Assembly: GCF_900115015.1 (NCBI RefSeq)
Contig: NZ_FOUZ01000008.1
Span: forward strand, 62,001-126,000
Direction of reading: 5' to 3'
Source: Algoriella xinjiangensis
GTDB taxonomy: Bacteria > Bacteroidota > Bacteroidia > Flavobacteriales > Weeksellaceae
Length of the DNA stretch: 64,000 nt
Shown here: in pieces, positions 55,428-64,000 of the stretch
Position numbering within the stretch: the stretch's first letter is position 1
How the letters are laid out: every line of letters starts with the position of its first letter
Program-made: the position numbers and the translations under genes
The notes under the pieces: model-generated
The model's database searches: none
Told to the model about the DNA's origin: nothing
The model's input: only the letters and a program-made list of their open reading frames with translations

Positions 55428-56034
55428 TGATTGATTTGTTTAATGATTTATTAGTAAATAAAATTTTTGTGTAATCGTCTGAAGGTTCAACTAATTTTAC
55501 TTCTGTTACCGAAGATTGCCCTGTATAAAAGGTTAATTGAATTTCTTTTATGTATTTTTTAATATCCTTTAACTTAGGTTGCATTTTAGCAATTCGAGAA
55601 TTATCTGTTTTTACATACGAAATATCAAAGTCATTTGTATCAAATAAATTTCCGCTAACACTGCCAATAATTAACTGATTTAATTTCTCAAATTTTTTGT
55701 TTCCTTGCAAATCAACTTTCGATTTTTTGCCTTCGTCGTTAATGTAAATTTTACCGTTGTTAAAAACTACACTATAGTCAATTGGTTGCGTATAATTCCA
55801 TCGCATCGCCTTCGGATTATCCAAGTACAATTTACCTTTTGAGACAATTGGTTTATCCAAAAAACTCATTACTTTATATTGTGTAAAATCTGCCGTTAAA
55901 GTTTCTATTTTTTTAGAACCGGTAACAATATCTTTCTTAAATTTTTCAATCTCAGTCGTATTCATTTTTACTTCTTGCGCAAAAAGAATTGAGCAGTTAA
56001 AAATCAGCAATAAGATTATTAATTTAGTTTTCAT
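55405..56034 (-). CDS. LolA-like outer-membrane lipoprotein carrier
   Basis: 209 residues from ATG 56034 (MKTKLIILLLIFNC), or three residues longer from 56043. Signal peptide ends at LFAQ. The LolA-like fold shows TADFTQYKVMSFLDKPIVSKG, KGKLYLDNPKAMRWNYTQP and FNNGKIYINDEGK. Instead of lipoproteins it may carry the hydrophobic polyene through the periplasm; clusters for aryl polyenes carry such LolA homologs. It overlaps the deacetylase gene by about 11 bp. Confidence 0.86.
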   Translation of the reverse strand: MKTKLIILLLIFNCSILFAQEVKMNTTEIEKFKKDIVTGSKKIETLTADFTQYKVMSFLDKPIVSKGKLYLDNPKAMRWNYTQPIDYSVVFNNGKIYINDEGKKSKVDLQGNKKFEKLNQLIIGSVSGNLFDTNDFDISYVKTDNSRIAKMQPKLKDIKKYIKEIQLTFYTGQSSVTEVKLVEPSDDYTKILFTNKSLNKSINASVFNP

Positions 56035-56797
56035 AAGCCTCAATTTTTAATAAATCATTCAACGGAATAACCTTATAATTTTCTTCTTGTAAAAATACAA
56101 ATAATTGTTCTAAAACATTCGCTGTTCGCTCCGAAGTATCATGCATCAACACAATACAACCAGGTTTTATCTGTTTTTTAATACGCAAAAACAACTTGTT
56201 TTCATCCTCAATCACCGTATCCAAAGAACGTACACTCCAACCTATTACTTTATGTTTTGTACTATTAATGGCTTTTGCAATATGTGGATTTGTAACACCA
56301 AAAGGTGGACGAAAAAGTGCCGTTTTTTTATTAATTAGACTTTCTATCAAGGCATTTGTAGATTCTATTTCATCAATTATTTTATCAGCTGAATAAAAAC
56401 CATTTTTAGGTGAATGATGAAAAGTATGATTTCCTATAATATGGCCAGATTGATGAGCTTTAATAAGTATTTTCGGAAAATTTTCTATTTGTTTACCGAT
56501 GCAAAAAAAAGTAGCTTTTGCATTATTTTGTTCTAAAATATCTAAAATACGTGGTGTAAATTCCGTTGGTCCATCATCAAAAGTTAAAGTAATTACTTTC
56601 TCTACTTTATTATTACTACGGTTATAAGCATTTAAAAAATAGTTAAATCTAATTTCAAAAGCACTAATAGAAGTTATTATCAACCAAAAAAATATTGGAA
56701 TTAATAACAGCCAAAAACTAAATTCTTTTTGCCAACAAAAAATGAATAAAAGCCCTAAAATTAGGAGACAAACAAAATTTACGATTCTAAATTTCAT
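56024..56797 (-). CDS. Polysaccharide deacetylase (NodB-homology), membrane-anchored
   Basis: 257 residues with two N-terminal hydrophobic helices (about 7-45). The NodB domain holds TLTFDDGPTEFTPRIL (catalytic Asp pair), GHIIGNHTFHHSP (metal His), LFRPPFGVTNPH and VLMHDTSE. It is a member of carbohydrate esterase family 4. Located between LolA-like and ketosynthase-like genes, with ATGA overlap to the latter. Its substrate in a pigment cluster is unknown. Confidence 0.9.
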   Translation of the reverse strand: MKFRIVNFVCLLILGLLFIFCWQKEFSFWLLLIPIFFWLIITSISAFEIRFNYFLNAYNRSNNKVEKVITLTFDDGPTEFTPRILDILEQNNAKATFFCIGKQIENFPKILIKAHQSGHIIGNHTFHHSPKNGFYSADKIIDEIESTNALIESLINKKTALFRPPFGVTNPHIAKAINSTKHKVIGWSVRSLDTVIEDENKLFLRIKKQIKPGCIVLMHDTSERTANVLEQLFVFLQEENYKVIPLNDLLKIEAYEN

Positions 56798-57804
56798 ACA
56801 GATTGAAGTAAAACTAAGCTTAAATCTTTGCCTTTATGACCATTTACCAATAAAACATATTTGTATTCTGTTGACTCTAAGTCGTTCAACATAAATTGTT
56901 TTGGTAAAGTTTTGTTTTTTAACAACAAACATCCTAAAGTCATTGCAAACGAAGATGATGTGCCATATTCTCCAATAAAATCTTTGTATGAAAAAACTGG
57001 AATTGTAGTGATTAAATCATTCGATTTTAATTCATCAACTAAATTATCTTCGCCATTAATTATTGCATTAATATCGGATAAATTAAAGTTATTCAATTCT
57101 ATAAATTTTAAAATTTCAGAAAATAAATCTGTAGATTGATATTCATTCTGAATAAAAACATCTATTAATTCAGCATACGAGTTTTCAGTTTTATCTTTAC
57201 TCAACGTAAAAAAATGAGCACCTTCACTGTATTTTTTTCCTTCGTTATTATCCGAAGAAATTTCTCCTATTAATTGTTGTAATTCATAGGTTCTTTCTCC
57301 TATTTCGTCAATTCCACCAACAAGTGCATTCTCGATTTCATTAGCTTCAATTTGTAAATAACCGTCTAATAATGCATTCTCAAACGAATTAAATCCATTT
57401 GTGTACGTAAAATTATAAGCGTTGCAGTTAAGATGTAATGCGATTTGCGAACCAACAGTATTATGAGTAGATTGAATAAAAGCAGTTGGCGTCAAAAATT
57501 CTTCGTTATTCTGAATAATATTAGTTAAAAACTTCTCAGAATCAACCAAACAACCTAATGCAGTTCCTGTAATAATTGCTTCTGGATTCTTTATATCAGC
57601 TTCATCTAAGGCTTTTTTTGCGGCATAAATACCCATTTTTACACCCGAAGCCATTCGTCTACTCATTGCAGGTGAAATTATTTCTTTTAATATTGGTAAT
57701 TTTGCCTTTGTAATATGCGCAGTTAATTCAGAAAAATCTTCGTTAATTTCATCTATAAATTGTGCATTTACAAATCCTAAACCGTTAATAAATACTTTTC
57801 CCAT
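56794..57804 (-). CDS. Ketosynthase-like protein lacking the Cys-His-His triad (chain-length-factor type)
   Basis: 336 residues from ATG 57804 (MGKVFINGLGFVNAQ). It has the thiolase-like fold of ketosynthases (TAFIQSTHNTVGSQIALHLN), but the active-site region reads FTYTNGFNSFENALLDGY without Cys, and the usual HGTxTxxND and GHxxGxxG His motifs are replaced (NAIINGEDNL; GEYGTSSSFAM). Such Cys-free partners form heterodimers with a true ketosynthase in aryl-polyene and type II polyketide systems. Its start overlaps the preceding ketosynthase stop (TAATG), supporting a pair. Confidence 0.85.
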   Translation of the reverse strand: MGKVFINGLGFVNAQFIDEINEDFSELTAHITKAKLPILKEIISPAMSRRMASGVKMGIYAAKKALDEADIKNPEAIITGTALGCLVDSEKFLTNIIQNNEEFLTPTAFIQSTHNTVGSQIALHLNCNAYNFTYTNGFNSFENALLDGYLQIEANEIENALVGGIDEIGERTYELQQLIGEISSDNNEGKKYSEGAHFFTLSKDKTENSYAELIDVFIQNEYQSTDLFSEILKFIELNNFNLSDINAIINGEDNLVDELKSNDLITTIPVFSYKDFIGEYGTSSSFAMTLGCLLLKNKTLPKQFMLNDLESTEYKYVLLVNGHKGKDLSLVLLQSV

Positions 57805-58997
57805 TACTTTGAAAAGATTAAAGTTGAACAATTTCCTCCAAAACCAAACGAATTCGACAATACATATTGAATATCTTTCTTAACTAAAGTCGTTGTCGGA
57901 AAGATATTCAACTCTTCAATTGGCGTTTGAAAATTAAGATTTGGATACACCACATTATTTTGAAGGCTCAATAAACTAAAAACAGCTTCTATACCAGCCG
58001 CAGCGGCTAATGTGTGTCCAGTATACGGTTTTGTAGAGCTAAAATTTGGCAAATTATCTTCATAAATACGAAGCAACGCCCTACCTTCTGTTAAATCATT
58101 ATTGTTTGTTGCCGTTCCATGAACATTTATATAATCAATTTGATTTGGTTGAATATCCGCAATTTCGAAAGCTTTTTTCATAGCCAAATACGCACCTTCT
58201 CCATTATCCGAAGAAGCCGTTTGATGAAACGCATCATTTGCATTTCCGTAACCAGCCAAATAATCAATCACTTTTTTATTAGATTTCTTTACAATTTCAT
58301 CCGATTCTAAAACCAAATAAGCCGCTGCTTCACCAAGGTTTAAACCTTTTCGATTAACATCAAATGGTTGATTAAACTCATCCGTCAAAATCATTAAACT
58401 CTTAAAACCATTGATTGTAAACTTAGCCAAAGCATCTGTTCCACCAACAATTACGCGGTCTAATTTTCCTGATTTTATTAATCTTGCACCATACATAATT
58501 GCATTTGCAGCAGACGAACAAGCTGTACTAATTGTCGAAACAAAGCCTTTTAAACCAATAGAATTTGCGATTTGTTGTGAAGATGCACCAGCGTCATGAC
58601 TCGAAATATATTTTTGCATTTCGGGCAAATCTTCGTAATTCAGAAAATAATTTTCGGTAACGTCCATTCCGCCAACACTTGTCGAAGAAATAAAACCTGT
58701 TTTATACTCATTTACGTCTTTGATAGACGCATTTTCTAAAGCTTCTTTTACCGCACACAAACCCAACATAGCCGTTCGACTAAAATTATGATTGGTCGAT
58801 AAATTTAAAAAAGTTGCCAATTCATCATTTCTCATTTTAATTTCTCCTACAAAAATTTGATCTTTATGAATCGAATCAAAATTTTGCAAACGAGATAAAC
58901 CATGTTTTTGATGAATTAATGAATGATAATTTTCCTCGACATTCATACCGATTGCCGAAATAATTCCCATTCCAGTTATAGCAACTTTTTTACTCAT
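57804..58997 (-). CDS. Beta-ketoacyl-ACP synthase (FabF-like), catalytic partner
   Basis: 397 residues. The nucleophile lies in STACSSAANAIMYGA, the two His in VHGTATNNNDLTEG and YTGHTLAAAAG, so the enzyme is complete. It carries out chain elongation with the ACP encoded just before it. It overlaps the Cys-free partner gene by one base and starts 2 bp after the ACP stop. Confidence 0.92.
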   Translation of the reverse strand: MSKKVAITGMGIISAIGMNVEENYHSLIHQKHGLSRLQNFDSIHKDQIFVGEIKMRNDELATFLNLSTNHNFSRTAMLGLCAVKEALENASIKDVNEYKTGFISSTSVGGMDVTENYFLNYEDLPEMQKYISSHDAGASSQQIANSIGLKGFVSTISTACSSAANAIMYGARLIKSGKLDRVIVGGTDALAKFTINGFKSLMILTDEFNQPFDVNRKGLNLGEAAAYLVLESDEIVKKSNKKVIDYLAGYGNANDAFHQTASSDNGEGAYLAMKKAFEIADIQPNQIDYINVHGTATNNNDLTEGRALLRIYEDNLPNFSSTKPYTGHTLAAAAGIEAVFSLLSLQNNVVYPNLNFQTPIEELNIFPTTTLVKKDIQYVLSNSFGFGGNCSTLIFSK

Positions 58998-58998
58998 T

Positions 58999-59256
58999 TT
59001 ACTTTGTTCTATTTTTTTGGATATAATCTGCCATAACTTCTACAGACTGAAAAATCGTTTTTCCTTCCTTTGGATCAGTTATTTTTATACCATATTCTTT
59101 GTCCAATAAAACGATTAACTCTAACGCATCAATCGAATCTAAGCCTAAACCATCACCAAAAAGAGAATCATCATTCTTGATATCTTCTACAGTTACATCC
59201 TCTAAATTTAAAATTTCGATAATTTTTACTTTTAATTCAGTAATCAAATTTTCCAT
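58999..59256 (-). CDS. Acyl carrier protein
   Basis: 85 residues, acidic. The phosphopantetheine Ser is in GDGLGLDSIDALELIVLLD. It is clearly distinct from a housekeeping ACP by its neighbours. It carries the growing polyene chain for the two ketosynthases of the operon. Confidence 0.92.
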   Translation of the reverse strand: MENLITELKVKIIEILNLEDVTVEDIKNDDSLFGDGLGLDSIDALELIVLLDKEYGIKITDPKEGKTIFQSVEVMADYIQKNRTK

Positions 59257-59286
59257 AGTATTTTTTATTGTTAAGTAATATTGTTT

Positions 59287-59826
59287 TTAATCTATTAAAA
59301 TCATTTTTGCTTCGTAATCTCCTAATAAAAAATCAACCCAAGCAATCACAACTTTTTTTGCACGATGCGAATCAATCAAATAATTTGCATACTTTGTCAA
59401 CTGATTTTCATTGAAATTATTTGCTATAAAAAAAGCATTTTCTGTTTTCAAATGATGACGAATACTCACTTCTCCTAAACAAATATTTGCCAATGTATAG
59501 ACAAAAACAGCTGGACTTGGGAAAATTTCATCCTTAGATTGAATACTTTCTGAATGTTTAAGATCAGAATCTAAACTCGAATTTTTATTTGCAAAAACCA
59601 ATGCTATATCTTGATCTTCGACCAATGTATTTTCATCTTTCAACAAAATTTCAGCAGCTAAAAAAGCCAATTTACTTTGTTGATCCATTTTATAAAACTT
59701 TGGATAATTGATATTCAAAAACTTAAAACAATTTTTAGAAAAAGTATTAAAATCAGTCGATTCGTCTTCAAAAAATAACACATCATTCAACCAAATTTGT
59801 TGATTTTTAATTACAATTTTAGTCAT
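59287..59826 (-). CDS. Short ketosynthase-like protein (Ketoacyl-synt_2 type)
   Basis: 179 residues without a signal peptide or visible catalytic triad. Blocks such as ALVFANKNSSLDSDLKHSES and PAVFVYTLANICLGEVSIRH resemble the short Ketoacyl-synt_2 family, a stand-alone piece of a ketosynthase fold found in aryl-polyene clusters. The gene overlaps the following ketosynthase by 8 bp. It may be a non-catalytic partner or scaffold for the other ketosynthases. Confidence 0.72.
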   Translation of the reverse strand: MTKIVIKNQQIWLNDVLFFEDESTDFNTFSKNCFKFLNINYPKFYKMDQQSKLAFLAAEILLKDENTLVEDQDIALVFANKNSSLDSDLKHSESIQSKDEIFPSPAVFVYTLANICLGEVSIRHHLKTENAFFIANNFNENQLTKYANYLIDSHRAKKVVIAWVDFLLGDYEAKMILID

Positions 59827-60940
59827 TTTTAACTTTTTTAAGAATGATTACTGCATTACTTCCTCCAAAACCAGACGATGTTCTTAAAATATAATTAACC
59901 GCTTTATTTAAATTTTCTTTGACAATATTTTGCACAACAGAAGTTCCTAATTCATTGAAATTTAAACTTTTTAATACTACATTTTCCTGTGCTTGTTTCA
60001 TTGCTAAAATCAATTCTAATAATCCCGAAGCTCCTAATGTATGACCAAAAAAAGCTTTTAAACTATTGGTCGGAATATCTTGCATTTCCAAACGATTAAA
60101 AGCTATTGTTTCCATTTCGTCATTGTACATTGTTGCTGTGCCATGTGCAGAAATATAATCAATTTTATCAGCTGTAAGATGAGCTTCTTTTAAAGCATTT
60201 TCTATGCTCAAAACTAAACCTTCGCCCGTACGAGATGGACCAGAAATATGATTCGCATCGTTGATTGTTGCTTCTCCTAAAATCTGAAAAACGTTGCTTT
60301 CTTCCTTCTTCGAAACATAAATACAAGCCGCTGCTTCGCCTAAATTTACTCCTTTTCTATCTTTATCAAATGGTTTGCATTGCTCAAAATCCATTGCTTG
60401 AAATGAATTAAATCCTGTTAAAACAAAGTCAGTTAATTCGTCCAAAGCTAAAACATAAACATCTTCAAAAAAATCCATTTCTATAAATCTTTTTGCAATG
60501 TTTACTGCTAAAACACCCGAAACACATGCGTTAGAAACAATAATTGGTTCGGTTTTAAAACCAAAATAATCGGCTATTTTTTTTGCAAATAATGGAATTG
60601 AAGCTTTTTCTAACGAATTAGATAATTCATTAATATTTCCTTTTGTTGTTGATAAAACAAATCCAGTTTTTAAATTAATTTTAGATTGATCAATAATCTG
60701 AAACAGAGAAGATATTCCAAGTATTTCTAATCGAGTATAATATTTATTATCAATAACTTGTTCTTTTAAATTTCGGAATTGAGTGTCATTTATTTGTCCT
60801 GCATAAAAATTCTTTAAATGCCCAAAAGAATTAATTTTAGAAATACCTGAGTTTCCTAAAACCAATTGTTCCCAATTAGATTCTACAGAATTTCCTAAAG
60901 GTGTAATAATATTTGCTCGATTAATATAAATTTTATCCAT
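59819..60940 (-). CDS. Beta-ketoacyl-ACP synthase (FabB/F-like), second catalytic copy
   Basis: 373 residues from ATG 60940 (MDKIYINRANIITPLG); the 10 upstream codons lie inside the thioesterase gene. The triad is complete: IVSNACVSGVLAVN (Cys), SAHGTATMYNDE (His) and FFGHTLGASG (His). It differs considerably from the first copy (57804-58997), which suggests different chain-length or substrate roles. Start and preceding stop overlap as TAATG. Confidence 0.92.
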   Translation of the reverse strand: MDKIYINRANIITPLGNSVESNWEQLVLGNSGISKINSFGHLKNFYAGQINDTQFRNLKEQVIDNKYYTRLEILGISSLFQIIDQSKINLKTGFVLSTTKGNINELSNSLEKASIPLFAKKIADYFGFKTEPIIVSNACVSGVLAVNIAKRFIEMDFFEDVYVLALDELTDFVLTGFNSFQAMDFEQCKPFDKDRKGVNLGEAAACIYVSKKEESNVFQILGEATINDANHISGPSRTGEGLVLSIENALKEAHLTADKIDYISAHGTATMYNDEMETIAFNRLEMQDIPTNSLKAFFGHTLGASGLLELILAMKQAQENVVLKSLNFNELGTSVVQNIVKENLNKAVNYILRTSSGFGGSNAVIILKKVKND

Positions 60941-61377
60941 TACAACAACCCAACTTTTTGTTTCCATTCAGTAAAAAACGGAGGAAATGTTAACATTAAT
61001 TCACCTTCATTATCCAAAAAAACTTGAATAGTTTGACCTATACAAACCAACTTATTATCTTGATTAAAAATCTTGAATTTATAAATTATTTTTGCAGCAA
61101 GAGTATCTTCAAAAGTCGTTTCTATCCTACATTTATCACCATATTTCAAAGGAAATTTATGCTCACAAACCGATTTTACAATAGGCGTTACAAAACCACT
61201 TTTTTGGATATCTAAATACCCAATTCCGTAATGTAAACCGAACGCTTCTCTCCCATCCTCAAAATATGTAATATAGTTCCCATGCCACACAATACCCAAA
61301 GGATCTGTCTCATTAAAACGCACTGAAAAATTAGAGTTATGGACTAAAGTTTTATTCCTCTCTTTTATACTTATCAT
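60940..61377 (-). CDS. Acyl-CoA/ACP thioesterase (4HBT, YbgC-like)
   Basis: 145 residues from ATG 61377 (MISIKERNKTLVHN). The 4HBT signature is NETDPLGIVWHGNYITYFEDGREA, with Asp in the YbgC catalytic position. It would release or edit acyl chains in the pathway. Overlaps the ABC permease gene end by about 26 bp and the ketosynthase start by 1 bp. Confidence 0.88.
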   Translation of the reverse strand: MISIKERNKTLVHNSNFSVRFNETDPLGIVWHGNYITYFEDGREAFGLHYGIGYLDIQKSGFVTPIVKSVCEHKFPLKYGDKCRIETTFEDTLAAKIIYKFKIFNQDNKLVCIGQTIQVFLDNEGELMLTFPPFFTEWKQKVGLL

Positions 61378-62632
61378 AATAAATTGCGGCAAAAAGTGTA
61401 ATAATATAAAACAAAGTTAATAAAATAATATTCGGAATGATTTGGATGATGGATTGATTTCTTAGAATTAGGCTATAATAACCGTCCAAAGCCCAATTCA
61501 TCGGAGAGATTTTAGAAAAATGTTGCATAAAATCTGACATTACAAAAACTGGAATCCATACACCACCAATTGCGGCTAAAATTACCACCAATGTTGCACC
61601 AAATGGAGCAGATTGTTCTTGTGTTTTTGCTACAGTTCCTATTAAAATTCCTAATCCAATTGCTGCTAAAGCTGCAAAAATAGTTAATCCAATGATCGAA
61701 AGTAATATTCCGTCGGTTTTAAAACCTGGTAAATCAATCAACGGAAAAATAAATTTAGCAACGCATAAAATCATTAAAAATTGAAATAAACTGATGATTA
61801 AATACGTAATTGTTTTTCCCATAATTTGTACAGAATATGGCATAGGACTTACTAATAATCGAATATGTGTACCTAAACTTTTTTCTTTTACAATGTTGAT
61901 GGATAGAGGAACAATGATAAAAAATATCGCAAATAATGTCCATGCAGGTACATTATGTTGTGTAACATTTGGTTTGAGTGTTGTCGCACTACTTTGCGGA
62001 ACAATTTCTTTAAAATTAATAAATTTATCATTCTGAAAAGCAGAATTATCATCACTTCCCATTTCTTTTTGAAAAGCAGTATAAATGCTTTTATTCTCTG
62101 TTTCTGTAATTAATTTATCTAAAATATTAAGTACATTTTGCTTAAATGCAACAGATGTAGCTGGATCAAAATACAACTTTATCGTCTTATTTTCTACCGT
62201 TTTATTGTACTTAATTTGCGTACTATCAAAAGCAAATTGATTTAGAATCTTCTCTACATTTTGATTAATTTTATAATCTAAATCTTTGGACAAATTCTTT
62301 GGTATAACAATTCCTACTTGAAATTTTCCTTTAAAAACTTCTGATTGTAATTGCTCTTCCGTAATATTTTTATTGTCAATTTCAGAAACAATTTTTAGAT
62401 TTCCCGCTGCAGAAACATGCTTTTTGATAACCGACGAAATACTGTCTTGATCATTATCTAAAAATAAAATTGGAATACTAGTATCCGAAAAAGAATCGTA
62501 TGTACTTTTCTGAATTTTAGTTACCGTAACAACCAAAATCAAAGGCATAATAAATAGTATAATTAATCCGCCAATATCGCGACTTAACAATAAAATTTCT
62601 TTTTTTATGCAGGCTAAAAGCTGTGTAAACAT
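61352..62632 (-). CDS. ABC-2 type transporter permease
   Basis: 426 residues. A first membrane helix (DIGGLIILFIMPLILVVTVT), a large extracytoplasmic loop of about 200 residues, and five C-terminal helices with LGTHIRLLVSPMPYSVQIMGK and GGVWIPVFVMSDFM. This is the ABC2_membrane_3 pattern of drug and lipid exporters. It partners the ATPase gene, whose stop it overlaps by one base. Probably exports the pigment or its lipid precursor. Confidence 0.9.
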   Translation of the reverse strand: MFTQLLACIKKEILLLSRDIGGLIILFIMPLILVVTVTKIQKSTYDSFSDTSIPILFLDNDQDSISSVIKKHVSAAGNLKIVSEIDNKNITEEQLQSEVFKGKFQVGIVIPKNLSKDLDYKINQNVEKILNQFAFDSTQIKYNKTVENKTIKLYFDPATSVAFKQNVLNILDKLITETENKSIYTAFQKEMGSDDNSAFQNDKFINFKEIVPQSSATTLKPNVTQHNVPAWTLFAIFFIIVPLSINIVKEKSLGTHIRLLVSPMPYSVQIMGKTITYLIISLFQFLMILCVAKFIFPLIDLPGFKTDGILLSIIGLTIFAALAAIGLGILIGTVAKTQEQSAPFGATLVVILAAIGGVWIPVFVMSDFMQHFSKISPMNWALDGYYSLILRNQSIIQIIPNIILLTLFYIITLFAAIYYDKYKREE

Positions 62633-63357
62633 TATGATAATTTGGTTAATGAAACAAAAACTTCCTCTAAATTATGTGCATTATGTTCCTGAATCAACTT
62701 TTTTGGTTCTTCAGTTATAATTGCTTTTCCAAGATTCATAATCGTAATTCGCGTACAAAAATCCTCTGCTTCGGCCATATGATGCGACGTGTAAACAATT
62801 GTCATACCTTGTTGATTAAGCTCTTTTAAATACTCTAATAAAATCAATTTTGATTGAATATCTACGCCAACAGTTGGTTCGTCGAGAAACAATATTTCTG
62901 GTTGATGTAAAATGCCCGCTAATAAATTAATACGACGTTTCATTCCGCCCGAAAATGACTCAATTTTCTTATCCAAAAATTTATTCATTCCAATTCTTTC
63001 GGCTAATAAATTGATTTTATCATTTAAAATGTTCGAAGGAACTTTATATATTTTCCCAAAAAAAAGTAAATTTTCTCTTGCAGTTAATGTCGGATACAAC
63101 GCATATTCTTGTGGTACAATTCCTATTAAACTTTTAATTTTATTTAAATCTTTTTGCAACTCTTTTCCTTGTATTGATACTTTTCCAGATGTTGGAAGAA
63201 TCAATCCTGATAAAATTGACATTAACGTCGTTTTTCCTGCTCCATTTGGACCTAAAACGCCATGAATTTCGTTACTTTTAATTGTCAAATTAAAATCTTC
63301 TAACGCAAAAACATCTGCATTTTTATATTTTTTATATAATTTTTCAATCTCAATCAT
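62632..63357 (-). CDS. ABC transporter ATP-binding protein
   Basis: 241 residues. Walker A GPNGAGKTT, Q-loop VPQEYALYPTLT, signature SFSGGMKRR, Walker B ILFLDEPTVG and the switch His in TSHHMAEAEDFC are all present. The ATPase of the exporter with the permease encoded next. Confidence 0.94.
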   Translation of the reverse strand: MIEIEKLYKKYKNADVFALEDFNLTIKSNEIHGVLGPNGAGKTTLMSILSGLILPTSGKVSIQGKELQKDLNKIKSLIGIVPQEYALYPTLTARENLLFFGKIYKVPSNILNDKINLLAERIGMNKFLDKKIESFSGGMKRRINLLAGILHQPEILFLDEPTVGVDIQSKLILLEYLKELNQQGMTIVYTSHHMAEAEDFCTRITIMNLGKAIITEEPKKLIQEHNAHNLEEVFVSLTKLS

Positions 63358-63368
63358 TCAACAAATTT

Positions 63369-64000
63369 TTAGATAGATTTTCTCAAACGCTTAAAAAAAG
63401 ATTCCTCCAAATCTGCAAGTTCTAAAAGTTGATTAGAAATAACATTGTAAATATCTTGCGTATTGCTGCGTTTTTTATACACACGTGAAGCATTTACGGC
63501 AAAATCTCTCCATTTATCACCAATTTCAGAAATTTCTATGGCAAAATTATTCAATTCTGGACGATTTAATTTCACAGAAGCTTCTTGTAAAAATGCTGCA
63601 TAAATGTACCGAAAACCTCCGCCTCCAGTTCCAATTTCTTCTTGCATACGAACCATTTGCGCTAAAAAATAATTGGTTTTAGCGTTTCCTATTTTCGTTG
63701 GCCATTTTTTAATTCTTTTTGCAACCATTCTAATCCCACGCACGCCTACAATAGGTACGGGCGCTAGCATTTCACGACATGTTTTTTTGATTGCTTGCTT
63801 TATTGCTTTCTCAAAATTTAATTCATCAGGAATATATTCTGGATAATATAAATGTCCTTTTGGAGCCAAAACACCTTTGGCAAAACGCACTTTCTCAAGC
63901 TCATTTTCTGTCAAAGCCGTTGTTGTTTCCATAACAGGATCACTTATCAAATAAGTATCATTTTCTTTTCCATAAACAACCAAATTATGACCGTTGAAAT
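63369..64000 (-). CDS. BtrH-like/DUF4872 protein, 5' end outside window
   Basis: Open to the window edge, so the N-terminal part is missing; about 210 residues are visible. VVYGKENDTYLISDP, then a helical DUF4872-type domain (GTGGGGFRYIYAAFLQEASV). BtrH-like proteins are papain-like acyltransferases or peptide-handling enzymes found in these clusters. It precedes the ABC genes by 11 bp, so it belongs to the operon. The function here is not known. Confidence 0.78.
   Translation of the reverse strand, partial: FNGHNLVVYGKENDTYLISDPVMETTTALTENELEKVRFAKGVLAPKGHLYYPEYIPDELNFEKAIKQAIKKTCREMLAPVPIVGVRGIRMVAKRIKKWPTKIGNAKTNYFLAQMVRMQEEIGTGGGGFRYIYAAFLQEASVKLNRPELNNFAIEISEIGDKWRDFAVNASRVYKKRSNTQDIYNVISNQLLELADLEESFFKRLRKSI

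Noticed and set aside
1-64000. CRISPR array, rRNA or tRNA genes
   Set aside because: No regularly spaced repeats and no tRNA or rRNA signatures were recognised on either strand.

Overview
The window is AT-rich Bacteroidota DNA, most likely from a flavobacterium (Flavobacteriaceae or Weeksellaceae; an Empedobacter/Chryseobacterium-like host is a guess). The evidence is a type IX secretion C-terminal sorting domain, menaquinone genes, TAnnTTTG promoter boxes, short lipoprotein signals of the SC type, paired PadR/PspC genes, RteC-type mobile-element regulators and a flexirubin/aryl-polyene-type gene cluster. I saw no rRNA, tRNA or CRISPR array.

Chromosomal part 1 (1-19.6 kb): a 5'-truncated FabH-type ketosynthase, an MBL-fold hydrolase, menA, a GH25 lysozyme, two tandem paralogous lipoproteins that share a duplicated terminator, two secreted proteins sharing a C-terminal module, an MFS exporter, ribB under an FMN riboswitch, a T9SS-sorted protein, an SGNH hydrolase, menB, an M48 protease, an acyltransferase-thioesterase-isochorismate synthase operon, a padR-pspC operon and an S1/P1 nuclease.

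Mobile island (about 19.6-52.7 kb): it opens with the C-terminal part of a conjugative coupling protein and ends after conjugative-element genes (RteC, two excisionase-like HTH proteins, a DUF3945 protein, topoisomerase III, an ORF6N protein, a DUF1896 protein, and a giant methylase-helicase). No relaxase, Tra channel or integrase is present, so it looks like a decayed or internally deleted ICE. Its cargo is two heavy-metal modules on the + strand. Module 1 looks like copper handling: HMA-AraC regulator, P1B ATPase, broken HMA chaperone, Cys-rich secreted peptide, DUF3347 and DUF305 proteins, haem-binding protein, multicopper oxidase. Module 2 looks like divalent-cation efflux: Fur-family regulator, second Cys-rich secreted peptide, RND pump fused to its outer-membrane factor, adaptor, ICMT-like methyltransferase, Zn/Cd-type ATPase. 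Both modules place a related small secreted protein next to a regulator. Three operons of the conjugation part share an upstream motif pair whose spacing is 4, 14 and 24 bp.

Chromosomal part 2 (52.7-64 kb): a compact, translationally coupled minus-strand operon of flexirubin/aryl-polyene type. It holds a BtrH-like protein, an ABC exporter, a thioesterase, two complete ketosynthases, a ketosynthase-like protein without the Cys-His-His triad, a short ketosynthase-like protein, an ACP, a dehydratase, a polysaccharide deacetylase, a LolA-like carrier, a lipoprotein, and a GT2-DUF2062 protein. It probably builds and exports a polyene or acyl-lipid pigment; the cluster continues past the right edge of the window.
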